Origin: an uncultured Arthrobacter sp.
GTDB taxonomy: Bacteria > Actinomycetota > Actinomycetes > Actinomycetales > Micrococcaceae
NCBI RefSeq assembly: GCF_947495145.1
Contig: NZ_CANLXP010000001.1
Coordinates: 1 to 48,171, forward strand
Length of the DNA: 48,171 bases
Direction of reading: 5' to 3'
Below, piece by piece: positions 15,982 to 24,552 of the stretch (the first letter of the stretch is position 1; each line of letters starts with the position of its first letter). The translations under genes were made by a program, and so were the position numbers. The notes below the pieces were generated by a model that worked only from the letters and a program-made list of their open reading frames with translations, ran no database searches and was not told the origin of the DNA.

Positions 15982-17094
15982 ATGACCGTAACCAACGGCG
16001 GCACGCACCTGTCCGGGCCCGTGCTCATAGTCGGCACCGGCCTGCTCGGAACGAGCATCGGCCTTGGTTTGCGCGCCCGGGGAATCGACGTCGTCCTTTC
16101 CGACATCTCCCCGTCCACGCAGGCTGTGGCACAGGACATCGGCGCCGGCAGGTCCCTCGACCCGGCCGATTCCGCCTTCGCTCCGGAACTCGTGGTCGTC
16201 GCGGCTCCGCCTGATGTCACCGCCGGGTTGGTCCTTGAGTCGCTGGCAACCTACCCTGCCGCCGTCGTCGTAGATATTGCAAGCGTCAAGGACGCCGTGC
16301 TGAAGTCGGTTTCGGAAACAGCGCACGACGCCGCCCTTCCGCGTTACGTGGGTACCCACCCGATGGCGGGGCGCGAGAAGTCCGGGCCGGTGGCGGCCCG
16401 CGGAGAGCTGTTCACCTCCATGCCCTGGGTGATCTGCGCATCCGAGCACAGCGCTCCGGAAGCGGTACGCATTGCGGAGGCGCTGGCGATCGATCTCGGG
16501 GCAGTCGTGTCGCGAATGTCGGCAGAGGAGCATGACCAGTCCGTTGCAGTCATCTCGCACCTGCCTCAGGTACTGTCATCCCTGCTGGCGAGCCGGTTGC
16601 AGGACACACCTGCGCATGCGCTTTCCCTCGCGGGGAACGGCCTGCGGGACGTAACGCGCATCGCCGCGAGCGATCCGCGGTTGTGGGTTCAGATCCTGTC
16701 CGCGAATGCCGGTCGGCTCGTGGAAATTCTCTACGGCGTCCGTGAAGACCTCAACCGCCTGATCGGGACGCTTGAGAACCCGCTGGGGGAGGGCGCACGC
16801 CTGGACATGGCGCAGCTGATGGCCGAGGGGAATATCGGGCAGGCACGTATTCCCGGGAAGCACGGCACACCGCCGGAGGCATTCGCGAGGCTCACTGTCC
16901 TGGTCGACGACGTCCCCGGACAAATTGCCCGGTTGCTCACGGAAATCGGAGACACCGGAATCAACCTGGAGGACCTGAGGCTGGAGCATTCGCCCGAACG
17001 CCAGGTGGGCATGGCTGAAATTTCGGTGCTGCCGGGCAAACGGCACGAGCTCACTGATTTCCTCACGACACGCGGATGGAAGGTGGTCCAGTGA
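15982..17094 (+). CDS. tyrA: Prephenate dehydrogenase
   Basis: A 370-residue NAD(P)-dependent enzyme oxidising prephenate to 4-hydroxyphenylpyruvate for tyrosine synthesis. The Rossmann motif is VGTGLLGTSIG (17-27). The substrate region VGTHPMAGREKSGP and the catalytic-histidine environment are typical. A C-terminal ACT domain, about residues 302-370 (LTVLVDDVPGQIARLLTEIG), is a likely site for feedback by tyrosine. ATG 15982 has GGAG upstream and lies 3 bases after the rluB stop; its own stop overlaps the cmk start as GTGA. A class II DAHP synthase for the same pathway lies 24 kb away at 40634-42004. Confidence 0.94.
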   Translation: MTVTNGGTHLSGPVLIVGTGLLGTSIGLGLRARGIDVVLSDISPSTQAVAQDIGAGRSLDPADSAFAPELVVVAAPPDVTAGLVLESLATYPAAVVVDIASVKDAVLKSVSETAHDAALPRYVGTHPMAGREKSGPVAARGELFTSMPWVICASEHSAPEAVRIAEALAIDLGAVVSRMSAEEHDQSVAVISHLPQVLSSLLASRLQDTPAHALSLAGNGLRDVTRIAASDPRLWVQILSANAGRLVEILYGVREDLNRLIGTLENPLGEGARLDMAQLMAEGNIGQARIPGKHGTPPEAFARLTVLVDDVPGQIARLLTEIGDTGINLEDLRLEHSPERQVGMAEISVLPGKRHELTDFLTTRGWKVVQ

Positions 17095-17825
17095 CTCACT
17101 CAGCGTCTCCCTTAGTGTCTCCTGTAGTGTCTGCGACTCTCGCGCAGTTCCGATTGGGCAAGTCGCTCGTAGTGGCCATTGACGGACCGTCCGGTTCGGG
17201 TAAGTCCAGCGTCAGCCGGGAGACCGCGCGCCGGCTCCACGCCGCATACCTGGACACCGGTGCAATGTACCGTGCAGTGACACTCCACTGCCTGGAGAAG
17301 GGTGTGGACTTGTCCGACGCCGGTGCAGTGGAACGCGCCTCGCGTGAACTCGATCTGTCCATCAGTACCCGGCCGGATACCGAGTCCGTACTGATCAGCG
17401 GGATTGACGTCACAGCGGCCATTCGGGAGCCTCACGTTTCGCAGGCAGTCAGCGCCGTCGCCACCACGCTCGGTGCGCGCAGCGAGCTGATTCGCCGCCA
17501 ACGCCAGATCATCGCCGACTGCCACCACCGCATCGTTGCAGAGGGCAGGGACATCACCACCGTCGTCGCGCCCGATGCCGAGGTGCGCATCCTCCTGACC
17601 GCGAGCGAGGAAGCGCGGCTGCGGCGGCGCGGCGATCAGTTGGGCGGTACCCAGACCGCTGAGCAGCTGAAGCAGCAGGTCCTGGCGCGTGATGCGAAGG
17701 ACTCCTCGGTGGTCAACTTTCAGCAGGCCGCGAACGGTGTGGTTACCGTTGATTCATCGGACCTGGATTTCGAGCAGACAGTGACGGCGGTGCTCGACGT
17801 TGTTCGCACTGTCGCCCACCAATAA
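17091..17825 (+). CDS. cmk: Cytidylate kinase
   Basis: A 244-residue (d)CMP kinase that phosphorylates CMP and dCMP with ATP. The P-loop GPSGSGKSS is at residues 32-40, followed by YLDTGAMYRAVTL, and the substrate region IVAEGRDITTVVAPDAEVRI in pieces gives the conserved GRDI motif. The GTG at 17091 overlaps the tyrA stop (GTGA) and follows GGAAGG. An earlier in-frame start at 17076 lies inside tyrA and lacks support. The 25-residue leader before the fold is unusual but harmless. It is directly upstream of der, a pairing frequent in actinobacteria. Confidence 0.94.
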   Translation: MTHSASPLVSPVVSATLAQFRLGKSLVVAIDGPSGSGKSSVSRETARRLHAAYLDTGAMYRAVTLHCLEKGVDLSDAGAVERASRELDLSISTRPDTESVLISGIDVTAAIREPHVSQAVSAVATTLGARSELIRRQRQIIADCHHRIVAEGRDITTVVAPDAEVRILLTASEEARLRRRGDQLGGTQTAEQLKQQVLARDAKDSSVVNFQQAANGVVTVDSSDLDFEQTVTAVLDVVRTVAHQ

Positions 17826-17843
17826 AAACGAAGGATCGCGAAT

Positions 17844-19376
17844 ATGAGCGAGAATCAGACCGGACTTGAGGAAGAGTATGAGCCCGCGGGCGAGGACTCC
17901 GTAGCCGAGCAGATCCATGCCCTGGACGATGCGGAGGCTGAACGCCGCGCTGAATCGCTGCGGGCCGGTCTTGAGGACTATGAGCTGGACGAGGAAGACG
18001 CAGCCCTCCTCGCGCAGGAGCTTGGTGATTACGACGACGATGCACCGGTTCGGTTGGATCCGGTTCTTGCCATCATCGGACGTCCGAATGTGGGTAAGTC
18101 CACCCTGGTGAACCGCATCCTCGGGCGCCGTGAAGCAGTCGTGGAGGATACCCCCGGCGTCACACGCGACCGCGTCATGTACTCGGCCACCTGGAACGCT
18201 ACCAACTTCACGCTGGTTGATACCGGCGGTTGGGAGCATGACGCCCGCGGCATCCACGCACGGGTTGCGGACCAGGCGGAGGCAGCCGTCGACCTTGCAG
18301 ACGCCGTGCTGCTGGTCGTCGATGCAACAGTGGGCGCCACCGCAACCGATGAGGCTGTGGTGCGCATGCTTCGGCGCAAGAAGAAGCCGGTCATCCTCGT
18401 CGCGAACAAGGTTGACGACATCCAGAATGAGGCCGACGCCGCAGCGCTCTGGGCGCTCGGCTTCGGGGAGCCGATGCCGGTGTCGGCGCTGCACGGCCGT
18501 GGTACGGCGGACATGCTGGACCGCGCCGTCGAAATCATGCCGGAGTTTTCCGAGCATGGTGGGCTGGAACGCTCAGGAGGCCCCCGTCGCGTCGCTTTGA
18601 TCGGGCGCCCGAACGTTGGAAAGTCCTCGCTGCTGAACCAGTTGGCCGGATCCGAGCGGGTTGTTGTTGACCCATTGGCCGGCACCACCCGCGACCCCGT
18701 CGACGAGATGATCGAGCTCGGCGGGCGGGTGTGGCGGTTCGTTGACACCGCAGGCATCCGTCGCCGCGTGCACATGCAGCAGGGCGCGGACTTCTACGCG
18801 TCCCTGCGTACGCAGTCAGCACTCGAGAAGGCGGAGGTCGCCGTCGTCCTCCTCGCCGTTGACGAAGTACTGAGCGAGCAGGATGTGCGCATTCTGAACC
18901 TGGCGATCGAATCCGGTCGTGCCCTGGTTCTCGCCTTCAACAAGTGGGACCTGCTCGACGACGAACGCCGCCGCTACCTGGAACGCGAAATTGAGCAGGA
19001 TCTGGCGCATGTGGAGTGGGCACCGCGGGTTAACATCTCGGCGAAGACGGGTTGGCACAAGGACCGCCTGGTTCCCGCACTCGACCGTGCGCTGGAGTCT
19101 TGGGACAAGCGGATTCCCACCGGCAAGCTGAACGCGTTCCTCGGTGAACTGGTGGCAGCGCATCCGCACCCCCTGCGGGGCGGGAAGCAGCCCCGAATCC
19201 TGTTCGGTACACAGGCGTCATCACGTCCACCCCGTTTTGTCCTCTTCACGACGGGGTTCCTCGATCCCGGGTACCGCCGGTTCATCACGCGCCGGCTCCG
19301 CGAGACCTTCGGTTTCGAAGGAACGCCCATTGAGGTCAGCATGCGTGTCCGTGAGAAGCGCGGGCGCAAAAAGTAG
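17844..19376 (+). CDS. der: Ribosome-assembly GTPase Der (EngA)
   Basis: A 510-residue double GTPase needed for 50S subunit maturation. The first G domain begins at GRPNVGKST (79-87), with DTGGWE as G3 and ANKVDD as G4. The second has [20 protein letters not shown] and FNKWDL. A C-terminal KH-like domain ([14 protein letters not shown] onward) ends in a basic tail (KRGRKK). The first about 65 residues are a strongly acidic leader seen in actinobacterial Der but absent from E. coli Der. GAAGGA precedes ATG 17844. It is the last gene of the parA-to-der operon, with tRNA-Pro downstream. Confidence 0.96.
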   Translation: MSENQTGLEEEYEPAGEDSVAEQIHALDDAEAERRAESLRAGLEDYELDEEDAALLAQELGDYDDDAPVRLDPVLAIIGRPNVGKSTLVNRILGRREAVVEDTPGVTRDRVMYSATWNATNFTLVDTGGWEHDARGIHARVADQAEAAVDLADAVLLVVDATVGATATDEAVVRMLRRKKKPVILVANKVDDIQNEADAAALWALGFGEPMPVSALHGRGTADMLDRAVEIMPEFSEHGGLERSGGPRRVALIGRPNVGKSSLLNQLAGSERVVVDPLAGTTRDPVDEMIELGGRVWRFVDTAGIRRRVHMQQGADFYASLRTQSALEKAEVAVVLLAVDEVLSEQDVRILNLAIESGRALVLAFNKWDLLDDERRRYLEREIEQDLAHVEWAPRVNISAKTGWHKDRLVPALDRALESWDKRIPTGKLNAFLGELVAAHPHPLRGGKQPRILFGTQASSRPPRFVLFTTGFLDPGYRRFITRRLRETFGFEGTPIEVSMRVREKRGRKK

Positions 19377-19437
19377 TTCTAGCCTGTTCATTCAACCTGT
19401 CCGGCTCGCAGATCCGGTTCGCTGGTCAGGGTATCGA

Positions 19438-19448
19438 TAGGATAGGAT
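19438..19448 (+). promoter_or_regulatory. Candidate -10 elements for tRNA-Pro
   Basis: TAGGATAGGAT gives two overlapping TANNNT hexamers (19438-19443 and 19443-19448), 36-41 bases before the mature tRNA. No clear -35 is seen. This would let the tRNA be transcribed apart from der. Confidence 0.4.
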
Positions 19449-19483
19449 TCTTCAGGTGGTTCGGACGGAATGTCCGTGCCGAT

Positions 19484-19557
19484 CGGGATGTGGCGCAGCT
19501 TGGTAGCGCACCTGACTGGGGGTCAGGGGGTCGCAGGTTCAAATCCTGTCATCCCGA
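19484..19557 (+). tRNA. tRNA-Pro (GGG anticodon)
   Basis: A 74-base cloverleaf. The acceptor arm CGGGATG pairs with CATCCCG. The D-loop region has AGCTTGGTAGC. The anticodon stem CCTGA/TCAGG encloses loop CTGGGGG, giving anticodon GGG, which reads CCC and CCU. The T arm is GCAGG TTCAAAT CCTGT. Discriminator base is A; CCA is not encoded. The acceptor starting with C at position 1 (C1-G72) is unusual among tRNAs but normal for bacterial tRNA-Pro. Confidence 0.96.
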
Positions 19558-19563
19558 CAGATT

Positions 19564-19596
19564 AGCCCCGGTAAGAGCAGGTCTCTTGCCGGGGCT
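19564..19596 (+). terminator. Terminator after tRNA-Pro
   Basis: AGCCCCGGTAAGAG pairs with CTCTTGCCGGGGCT (14 pairs, one wobble) around a 5-base loop, 7 bases after the tRNA, followed by a T-containing stretch (GTGCTGTTTC). It separates the tRNA from the flavoprotein gene. Confidence 0.8.
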
Positions 19597-19650
19597 GTGC
19601 TGTTTCATTCGACGGATCACAGCCTCATCACTCTGCAGAAGTTGGAGTAT

Positions 19651-20490
19651 ATGGAAGCCACGCAACGTCCGGCCCGGCCGGCCCGGCCTCAGCTCACCTT
19701 CGTCGTTATCCGTACTGCACAGGTCACACCGCATATGGTGCGGGTGACCTTGGGAGGACCGGCCTTCGAGCAATTCCAGCCCAAAGACGCGACCGACAGC
19801 TACGTGAAGCTGCTGTTCGCGAAGCCGGAACTCGGGCTTGAGCCGCCCTACGACCTCGTAGCGCTGCGCGAGCAGTTGCCGCCCGACGATGTTCCCGTTA
19901 CGCGCACCTACACCGTGCGGGGAGTCAATTCGGCTGATCGAACCATCGACATTGATTTCGTCGTGCACGGAGATGAGGGACTGGCTGGTCCCTGGGCTGC
20001 TCGCGCCAAGCCGGGAGACCGGATCGCACTCATGGGGCCGGGTGGAGCCTTCGCTCCGGATCCTTCTGCGGACTGGCATCTGCTTGCGGGCGACGAATCT
20101 GCGCTGCCTGCCATCGCTGCAGCACTTGAGGCACTGCCCGCGGAGGCAACCGGCTTCGCTTTCCTCGAGTGCGGAGGACATGACGACGTCATCGAGCTGG
20201 CCAAACCGTCGGGTGTGGAAGTTAGGTGGATTCATCGTGGCAGCCGGGATGACACAACGAAGTTGTTGCTCGCCGCCGCCGTGTCCGCCCATCAGTGGCC
20301 AACGGGCAGGGCGCAGGTTTTTGCGCACGGTGAGCGGGAGTCGATGAAGGCGCTCCGTGACGTGTTCCTGAAGGAGCGTGGATTGAGCAAGGATCAGCTC
20401 TCTCTGTCGGGTTACTGGGCTGCCGGCCGAACCGAAGACAGATTCCAGGCTGAGAAGCGGGAGCCAATCGGAATGGTTCTTCCCTCGTAA
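19651..20490 (+). CDS. Siderophore-interacting flavoprotein (ViuB/SIP type)
   Basis: A 279-residue SIP-family reductase, which would release iron from ferric siderophores in the cytoplasm using FAD and NAD(P)H. The FAD-binding barrel includes VRVTLGG and RTYTVRGVN (the R-x-Y-[ST] flavin motif), and GDRIALMGPGG. A C-terminal SIP domain has LLAGDESALPAIAAALEAL and SLSGYWAAGRTEDRF, the GYW-x-GR motif of the family. ATG 19651 (MEATQR) is chosen because GGAG lies five bases upstream; the frame open to 19597 would start inside the tRNA terminator. No siderophore transport or synthesis genes are nearby. Confidence 0.92.
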   Translation: MEATQRPARPARPQLTFVVIRTAQVTPHMVRVTLGGPAFEQFQPKDATDSYVKLLFAKPELGLEPPYDLVALREQLPPDDVPVTRTYTVRGVNSADRTIDIDFVVHGDEGLAGPWAARAKPGDRIALMGPGGAFAPDPSADWHLLAGDESALPAIAAALEALPAEATGFAFLECGGHDDVIELAKPSGVEVRWIHRGSRDDTTKLLLAAAVSAHQWPTGRAQVFAHGERESMKALRDVFLKERGLSKDQLSLSGYWAAGRTEDRFQAEKREPIGMVLPS

Positions 20491-20538
20491 GCAGGCGTGG
20501 CGGCGTGCCGCGCCGGGTGTGGTTGTGGTTCTGCAGAG

Positions 20539-20544
20539 TATGTT
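20539..20544 (+). promoter_or_regulatory. -10 element for a leaderless polymerase mRNA
   Basis: TATGTT ends 7 bases before ATG 20552, and only a weak GGA lies between. This fits a leaderless start and supports ATG 20552 over the earlier in-frame codons. Confidence 0.45.
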
Positions 20545-20551
20545 TGGACGC

Positions 20552-21574
20552 ATGGCATCCGAGGCGACAGTCTTATCCGTTGATGGGCCGCACGGCACCC
20601 GCGAAGTACGTATCTCGAGTCCCAGCCGCGTCATGTGGCCGGCGCTTGGGCTGACCAAGCTTGATCTGGCCAAGTATCTGGTTGATGTCGGCGATGCGTT
20701 CATCGCGGCGAACGGCGACCGGCCGCTTGCGTTGCAGCGCTTCGGAGACAACATCGACGGTGACCAGTTCTTCTCAAAGAACCCGCCGAAAGGTGCACCT
20801 GACTACATCCGTTCGGTGAAGGTGGAGTATCCGAGCGCGCGGTCTCACCCGCAGCTGGTGATTGACGAACCGGCTGCAGCTGTATGGGCCGCCCAGATGA
20901 ATACGGTGGTATTTCACCCCTGGCCGTCCCGCGCCGACAATTCGGACAATCCTGACCAGTTGAGGATTGACCTTGACCCGCAGCCCGGCACAGATTTCGA
21001 CGACGCCGTACCGGCTGCGATCGAGTTGCGGAAGGTGCTTGAGGAGGCAGGGCTCAACGCTTTCCTGAAGACGTCCGGTAACCGGGGTATCCATGTGTAC
21101 GCACCGATCAATCCGGTGCGTGAGTTCCTGGATGTCCGGCATGCCGTGATCGCTGCTGCTCGGGAACTTGAGCGTCGCATGCCGAAACAGGTGACAACGT
21201 CCTGGTGGAAAGAGGAGCGCGGGGAACGGGTGTTCGTCGACTTCAACCAGGCGAATCGCGACCGCACTATCGCAGGTGCGTACAGTCCCCGGGCGCTGGC
21301 GCATGCGCCGGTTTCGTGCCCCATCTCATGGGAAGAACTCGAGAAGGTTCACCCGAAAGACTTTACGATCCTCACCGTGCCGGAGCGTCTGCGGACCGTC
21401 GGTGATCCGTGGGCCAACTTCCACGAGACGCCGGGGACTATCGACACCCTCCTCGAATGGTGGCAGCGTGATCTGGATTCTGGTCTTGGGGAACTGCCGT
21501 TCCCGCCTGATTATCCGAAGATGCCGGGGGAGCCGCCGAGGGTCCAGCCCAGCCGCGCAAAGAAGGACAAGTAG
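20552..21574 (+). CDS. LigD-type primase-polymerase (NHEJ polymerase domain protein)
   Basis: A 340-residue stand-alone archaeo-eukaryotic primase-type polymerase, matching the POL domain of LigD. It opens with VRISSPSRVMWPALGLTKLDL. The catalytic D-x-D is Asp140/Asp142 in LRIDLDPQPG, the nucleotide-binding SGNRGIHVY follows, and the third acid is in FVDFNQ. A C-terminal NPYAR-equivalent and TIAGAYSPRA region is typical. The enzyme adds ribonucleotides or deoxyribonucleotides at broken ends in non-homologous end joining. It lacks the fused ligase and phosphoesterase domains of full LigD; a separate ligase lies at 23289-24338, and no Ku gene is in the window. Confidence 0.9.
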   Translation: MASEATVLSVDGPHGTREVRISSPSRVMWPALGLTKLDLAKYLVDVGDAFIAANGDRPLALQRFGDNIDGDQFFSKNPPKGAPDYIRSVKVEYPSARSHPQLVIDEPAAAVWAAQMNTVVFHPWPSRADNSDNPDQLRIDLDPQPGTDFDDAVPAAIELRKVLEEAGLNAFLKTSGNRGIHVYAPINPVREFLDVRHAVIAAARELERRMPKQVTTSWWKEERGERVFVDFNQANRDRTIAGAYSPRALAHAPVSCPISWEELEKVHPKDFTILTVPERLRTVGDPWANFHETPGTIDTLLEWWQRDLDSGLGELPFPPDYPKMPGEPPRVQPSRAKKDK

Positions 21575-21584
21575 GCGCTACTTG
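21568..21584. repeat. Palindrome formed by two convergent stop regions
   Basis: CAAGTAG-GCG-CTACTTG encodes the last Lys codon and TAG stop of both convergent genes, only 3 bases apart. The 7-base arms leave a 3-base centre, too short for a good terminator hairpin by itself. Confidence 0.6.
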
Positions 21585-22534
21585 CAACCCCATGCGGATG
21601 GGTTCTCGGCGCAGGTGCCGTCCACCAGTCGGTTATCGGAACGCCAGACGCTGATGAAGTGCGGTTCTGATTCGACTGCAGCTTGTCCTGCGATCGGAAT
21701 CCAGGGTCCGCCATTGACTGAATAGTCGCCGTTGAAGCGCGTGGTCAGGACCACGTTGTAGTCACCGGTAGCGCCGTAAACATGGCTTGTGGGAGTTTCC
21801 ACCAAGAGCCAGTCTGACTCCGGGACGGCGTTCCCTGCTGTTTGCGTGGTCCTGGTCGTGCCGTCGCCGTAGTTCCAGTCGTACGCGACGGGCCAGGCGC
21901 GGATGGTGACCTGGTCGCCCAGGGTTTCAAAGGTGAACTCCTGCTCGTCTGCCTCGGCCCAGAAGTTGTTGTGCCCGCCCAGCAGGCCGAAGTTGTTCGG
22001 CTCCGAGATCACCGAGGCGGCGATGATCGGCTGACTCTGGAAGTCCTCCAGGGTGATCACAACCGCGGGTTCTGCCGCTTCACCGCCGTTCGGCGGCTCC
22101 GGCGCGGGGGAGCCGGGGTAAAGGCAGGAAGTATCTCCTGTCGGAGTCTCAGTTGGCGGTGTGGTGGAACTGTCAATGGCAATCCACTCGACCATGACGC
22201 CATCTGGCTCAGAATCACACGCAGCGTCTATGCGTACACAGTCGCCTCGGTCCAGAAAGCTGCCGACGCCTTGCAGGCAAACGCGCTCGTAGGTATAGGT
22301 GATCGAGGTTACGGACGCTACTGCGCCGCCAGGGTCATCGCGGGGTAACGATGATGTCTGCTCATCAGCATCTTCATCACCAGTGATGTCCGAGTTCACG
22401 ACGCTCGGGTCAGACCCGTCGAACCAGTCAACTCCTACTCCTTGCCCGTTAGCCGACGTAATCGGTCCGAGAAAAAAGAGCAAGCTGAATGCGAAGAACG
22501 TGAAGAGCCGGTGTGCATGAATTGGAGTCCGCAT
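21578..22534 (-). CDS. Secreted PKD-like domain protein
   Basis: A 318-residue protein with a signal peptide (hydrophobic LFTFFAFSLLFFLGPITSAN, cleavage near residue 30). After a Ser/Asp/Pro-rich stretch, a Cys-rich segment has three Cys near 85-105 (VCLQG, GDCVR, AACDS), then TSCLYPG and a proline-rich linker. A PKD-like immunoglobulin fold follows (YDWNYGDGTTR, then SHVYGATGDYNVVLTTRF), and the end carries two more Cys (GTCAENPSAWGCK). Six cysteines suggest disulfides outside the cell. I know no function. It starts 5 bases after the stop of the DUF6318 gene (ATG 22534; a TTG at 22543 would overlap it), so the two form a unit. Base composition is more AT-rich than neighbouring genes. Confidence 0.8.
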   Translation of the reverse strand: MRTPIHAHRLFTFFAFSLLFFLGPITSANGQGVGVDWFDGSDPSVVNSDITGDEDADEQTSSLPRDDPGGAVASVTSITYTYERVCLQGVGSFLDRGDCVRIDAACDSEPDGVMVEWIAIDSSTTPPTETPTGDTSCLYPGSPAPEPPNGGEAAEPAVVITLEDFQSQPIIAASVISEPNNFGLLGGHNNFWAEADEQEFTFETLGDQVTIRAWPVAYDWNYGDGTTRTTQTAGNAVPESDWLLVETPTSHVYGATGDYNVVLTTRFNGDYSVNGGPWIPIAGQAAVESEPHFISVWRSDNRLVDGTCAENPSAWGCK

Positions 22535-22539
22535 CAGGC

Positions 22540-23190
22540 TCAACTGCCAGTATTGGGAGAGCCAAAATCGAGCATGATCCAGCGTTCGCCGTTGTGCTCG
22601 GCGAAGGTCTGCCGGACCACTTGCTCTTCTCGCGCGGGAAGCTCCTCGATCAGATTTCCCTCTGAGCTGTAATAAGCAGACGCATCCTGAGACATAGTCA
22701 CAAAGGAAGCAACGGAACCTTGCGTTGTCTCTCTAAATTTGCTGTCAAATGTCTCGACCGTGACGCTACCGCCGACCACCCATCCACCGTCTGCATGAGA
22801 TCGATTCACCGAGTCGACCAAAGCGGAACAGTTTTTACAACCGGGGTCAGTTTCTGCAATCCAGGGAGCAGAGTTGCCTGTGATGACTGCATAATTGCCC
22901 AGCTCAAACCACCACTCCGTGAACGCCTCCAGCCCCTCCACCGTGTTCTCGTCGGCAAGCGCGGGCTTCTCAGGCACGGGAATGTTCACCGCCGGTCCGT
23001 CCGCGGAGGCAGGGGACGGTGTGGGGGTTGGCGTCGCTGAGGGCGGGACTGACGCCGGGGCGGATGCAGACGCTGAAGGAGAGTCCGGCGGCGTCTGGGC
23101 AGCCCCCGGGTCACCGCCGGCGCAGCCGGTTAGAGCAAGAACTGAGACGGCGGCGCCCGCTAGAGCGCACGCCAGGCGAGACTGAGCCAT
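22540..23190 (-). CDS. DUF6318-family lipoprotein
   Basis: A 216-residue lipoprotein. The signal peptide ends in the lipobox LTGC (Cys near residue 22), so it is anchored to the outer face of the membrane. A Ser/Pro/Ala/Thr-rich linker runs to about residue 65. The folded domain begins at IPVPEKPALADENTVEGLEAF and includes FTEWWFELGNYAV, a CxxC pair in DPGCKNC, and GGWVVGGSV; I recognise this as DUF6318, which is common in Micrococcaceae and has no known function. ATG 23190 is used because GGGGAA precedes it. It lies upstream of the PKD-like gene and 98 bases after the ligase gene. Part of the coding region is clearly less GC-rich than its surroundings. Confidence 0.85.
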   Translation of the reverse strand: MAQSRLACALAGAAVSVLALTGCAGGDPGAAQTPPDSPSASASAPASVPPSATPTPTPSPASADGPAVNIPVPEKPALADENTVEGLEAFTEWWFELGNYAVITGNSAPWIAETDPGCKNCSALVDSVNRSHADGGWVVGGSVTVETFDSKFRETTQGSVASFVTMSQDASAYYSSEGNLIEELPAREEQVVRQTFAEHNGERWIMLDFGSPNTGS

Positions 23191-23288
23191 GAATTCCCCG
23201 ACCATGTGATTACGTGTGAACTGCCAACCATCCTAACCAGAGGCGATTGCCGATCCACGAGTTATCCACAAGCCGGACGGTAACATTG

Positions 23289-24338
23289 CTAGGCAAGTAC
23301 CTCACTGAGGTCATACGCCGCTGGGATCTCGAGCTGCTCGAACGTGCAGGACCGCGCCTCCCGGTCCGGGCGCCACCGCTCGAACTGAACGGTGTGCCGG
23401 AACCGGTCGCCTTCCATCTGGTCGTACCGCACCTCAACAACCCGACGCGGATGTAACCGGACGTATGACACGTCCTTCGCCGAAGCGAACCGGCTCCGAT
23501 CCGTCTCACCGCGAACAATCTCGCCGTCCTCGTCGCGTATGACGTCGGGCTCGAGCTCATCGACCAGTTCCAGTCGCCGCTTGTCCGAGAAAGCGGAGGC
23601 GCCGCCGACATTACGCAGTTCACCGCCGTCGTCGTACAGGCCAAGCAGAAGTGAACCGACGCCCTGACCGCTCTTGTGCACCCGATAGCCCAGCACCACT
23701 GCGTCGGCAGTGCGCTTGTGCTTGACCTTGAGCATGCGCCGCTTGTTCGGCTCATACGCCGCGGCGAGCGGTTTCGCCACCACACCATCCAGGCCGGCAC
23801 CCTCAAACTCAACCAGCCAGCGCCGCGCCAGTTCGACGTCGTCCGTCACCTGTGAAAGGTGCACCGGCGCCGAAAAGGTCTCAGCAATCCCTTCCAGCGC
23901 TTTCCGCCGCTCCGCAAAAGGGACCTCGAGCAGGTTGTGTTCGTCGAGACCGAGCAGATCGAACGCTATGAACGACGCCGGTGTCTCCTTGGCCAGCAGT
24001 CGCACCCTGCTGTCGGCCGGGTGGATTCGCTGCGAGAGGGCTTCCCAGTCGAGGCGCTCAGCGCCCGATTCACCCCGGCGAACGACTATCTCTCCGTCAA
24101 CAACGCATCGTTCCGGAAGGTTCTCAAGCAGCGCCTCCACAAGTTCAGGGAAGTAGCGGGTGAGAGTCTTCGATCCACGGCTCCCAATCTCACACTCGCC
24201 GTTCTTCACCCGGATGACTGCCCGGAAGCCGTCCCATTTCGGTTCATAGATCAGACCGCCGGCAACGCTGTCTGCATCAGGCACTGCGTCCACGGCTTTG
24301 GCGAGCATCGGCTGGATAGGGAAAGGCAGGTCAGTCAT
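23289..24338 (-). CDS. ATP-dependent DNA ligase, LigC/LigD type
   Basis: A 349-residue ATP-dependent DNA ligase with no extra domains. The adenylation motif is EPKWDGFRA with Lys34 as the AMP acceptor. Other nucleotidyltransferase motifs are SRGSKTLTRYFPE, VVDGEIVV, FIAFDLL, EGLDGVVAKP-like (AGLDGVVAKPL) and LKVKHKRTADAVV. A C-terminal OB fold ends with VRLHPRRVVEVRYDQMEG. This matches mycobacterial LigC or the ligase domain of LigD, acting in break repair. ATG 24338 is chosen since it begins the conserved domain; an upstream extension to 24383 has no similarity. It is divergent from gcvH and points at the separate polymerase gene. Confidence 0.92.
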   Translation of the reverse strand: MTDLPFPIQPMLAKAVDAVPDADSVAGGLIYEPKWDGFRAVIRVKNGECEIGSRGSKTLTRYFPELVEALLENLPERCVVDGEIVVRRGESGAERLDWEALSQRIHPADSRVRLLAKETPASFIAFDLLGLDEHNLLEVPFAERRKALEGIAETFSAPVHLSQVTDDVELARRWLVEFEGAGLDGVVAKPLAAAYEPNKRRMLKVKHKRTADAVVLGYRVHKSGQGVGSLLLGLYDDGGELRNVGGASAFSDKRRLELVDELEPDVIRDEDGEIVRGETDRSRFASAKDVSYVRLHPRRVVEVRYDQMEGDRFRHTVQFERWRPDREARSCTFEQLEIPAAYDLSEVLA

Positions 24339-24443
24339 AGGTCGATCCTGTCTCATGAGTAACCGGATTGCCATGGGCGGCACGCGGACGCCGCCCGCAG
24401 GCGAGCCGAAAACCTAGCGCCGCATGGGGTGACGCGCGGCACG

Positions 24444-24460
24444 GGCACTGTGCCTATACT
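24444..24460 (+). promoter_or_regulatory. gcvH promoter with abutting inverted repeat
   Basis: TATACT at 24455-24460 is a near-perfect -10. Immediately upstream, GGCAC-T-GTGCC (24444-24454) is a perfect inverted repeat occupying the spacer, where a repressor or activator could act. The -35 is unclear. The leader would be about 86 bases and contains a GGCCCC/GGGGCC hairpin at 24470-24495. Confidence 0.6.
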
Positions 24461-24552
24461 CGTTGCTAAGGCCCCCGATCGGAAGAAAAGGGGCCGCCGC
24501 TTATTCACCGCATGCCAGGAATCATCCGTCCGGTGCCCACGAAAGGCCGACA

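Noticed and set aside
20519..24383. Mobile element carrying the DUF6318/PKD pair
   Set aside because: No transposase, integrase, terminal inverted repeat or target-site duplication could be seen around the pair.
24461..24552. Glycine riboswitch in the gcvH leader
   Set aside because: The predicted leader is under 100 bases, has no recognisable glycine-aptamer core, and shows only one 6-base hairpin.
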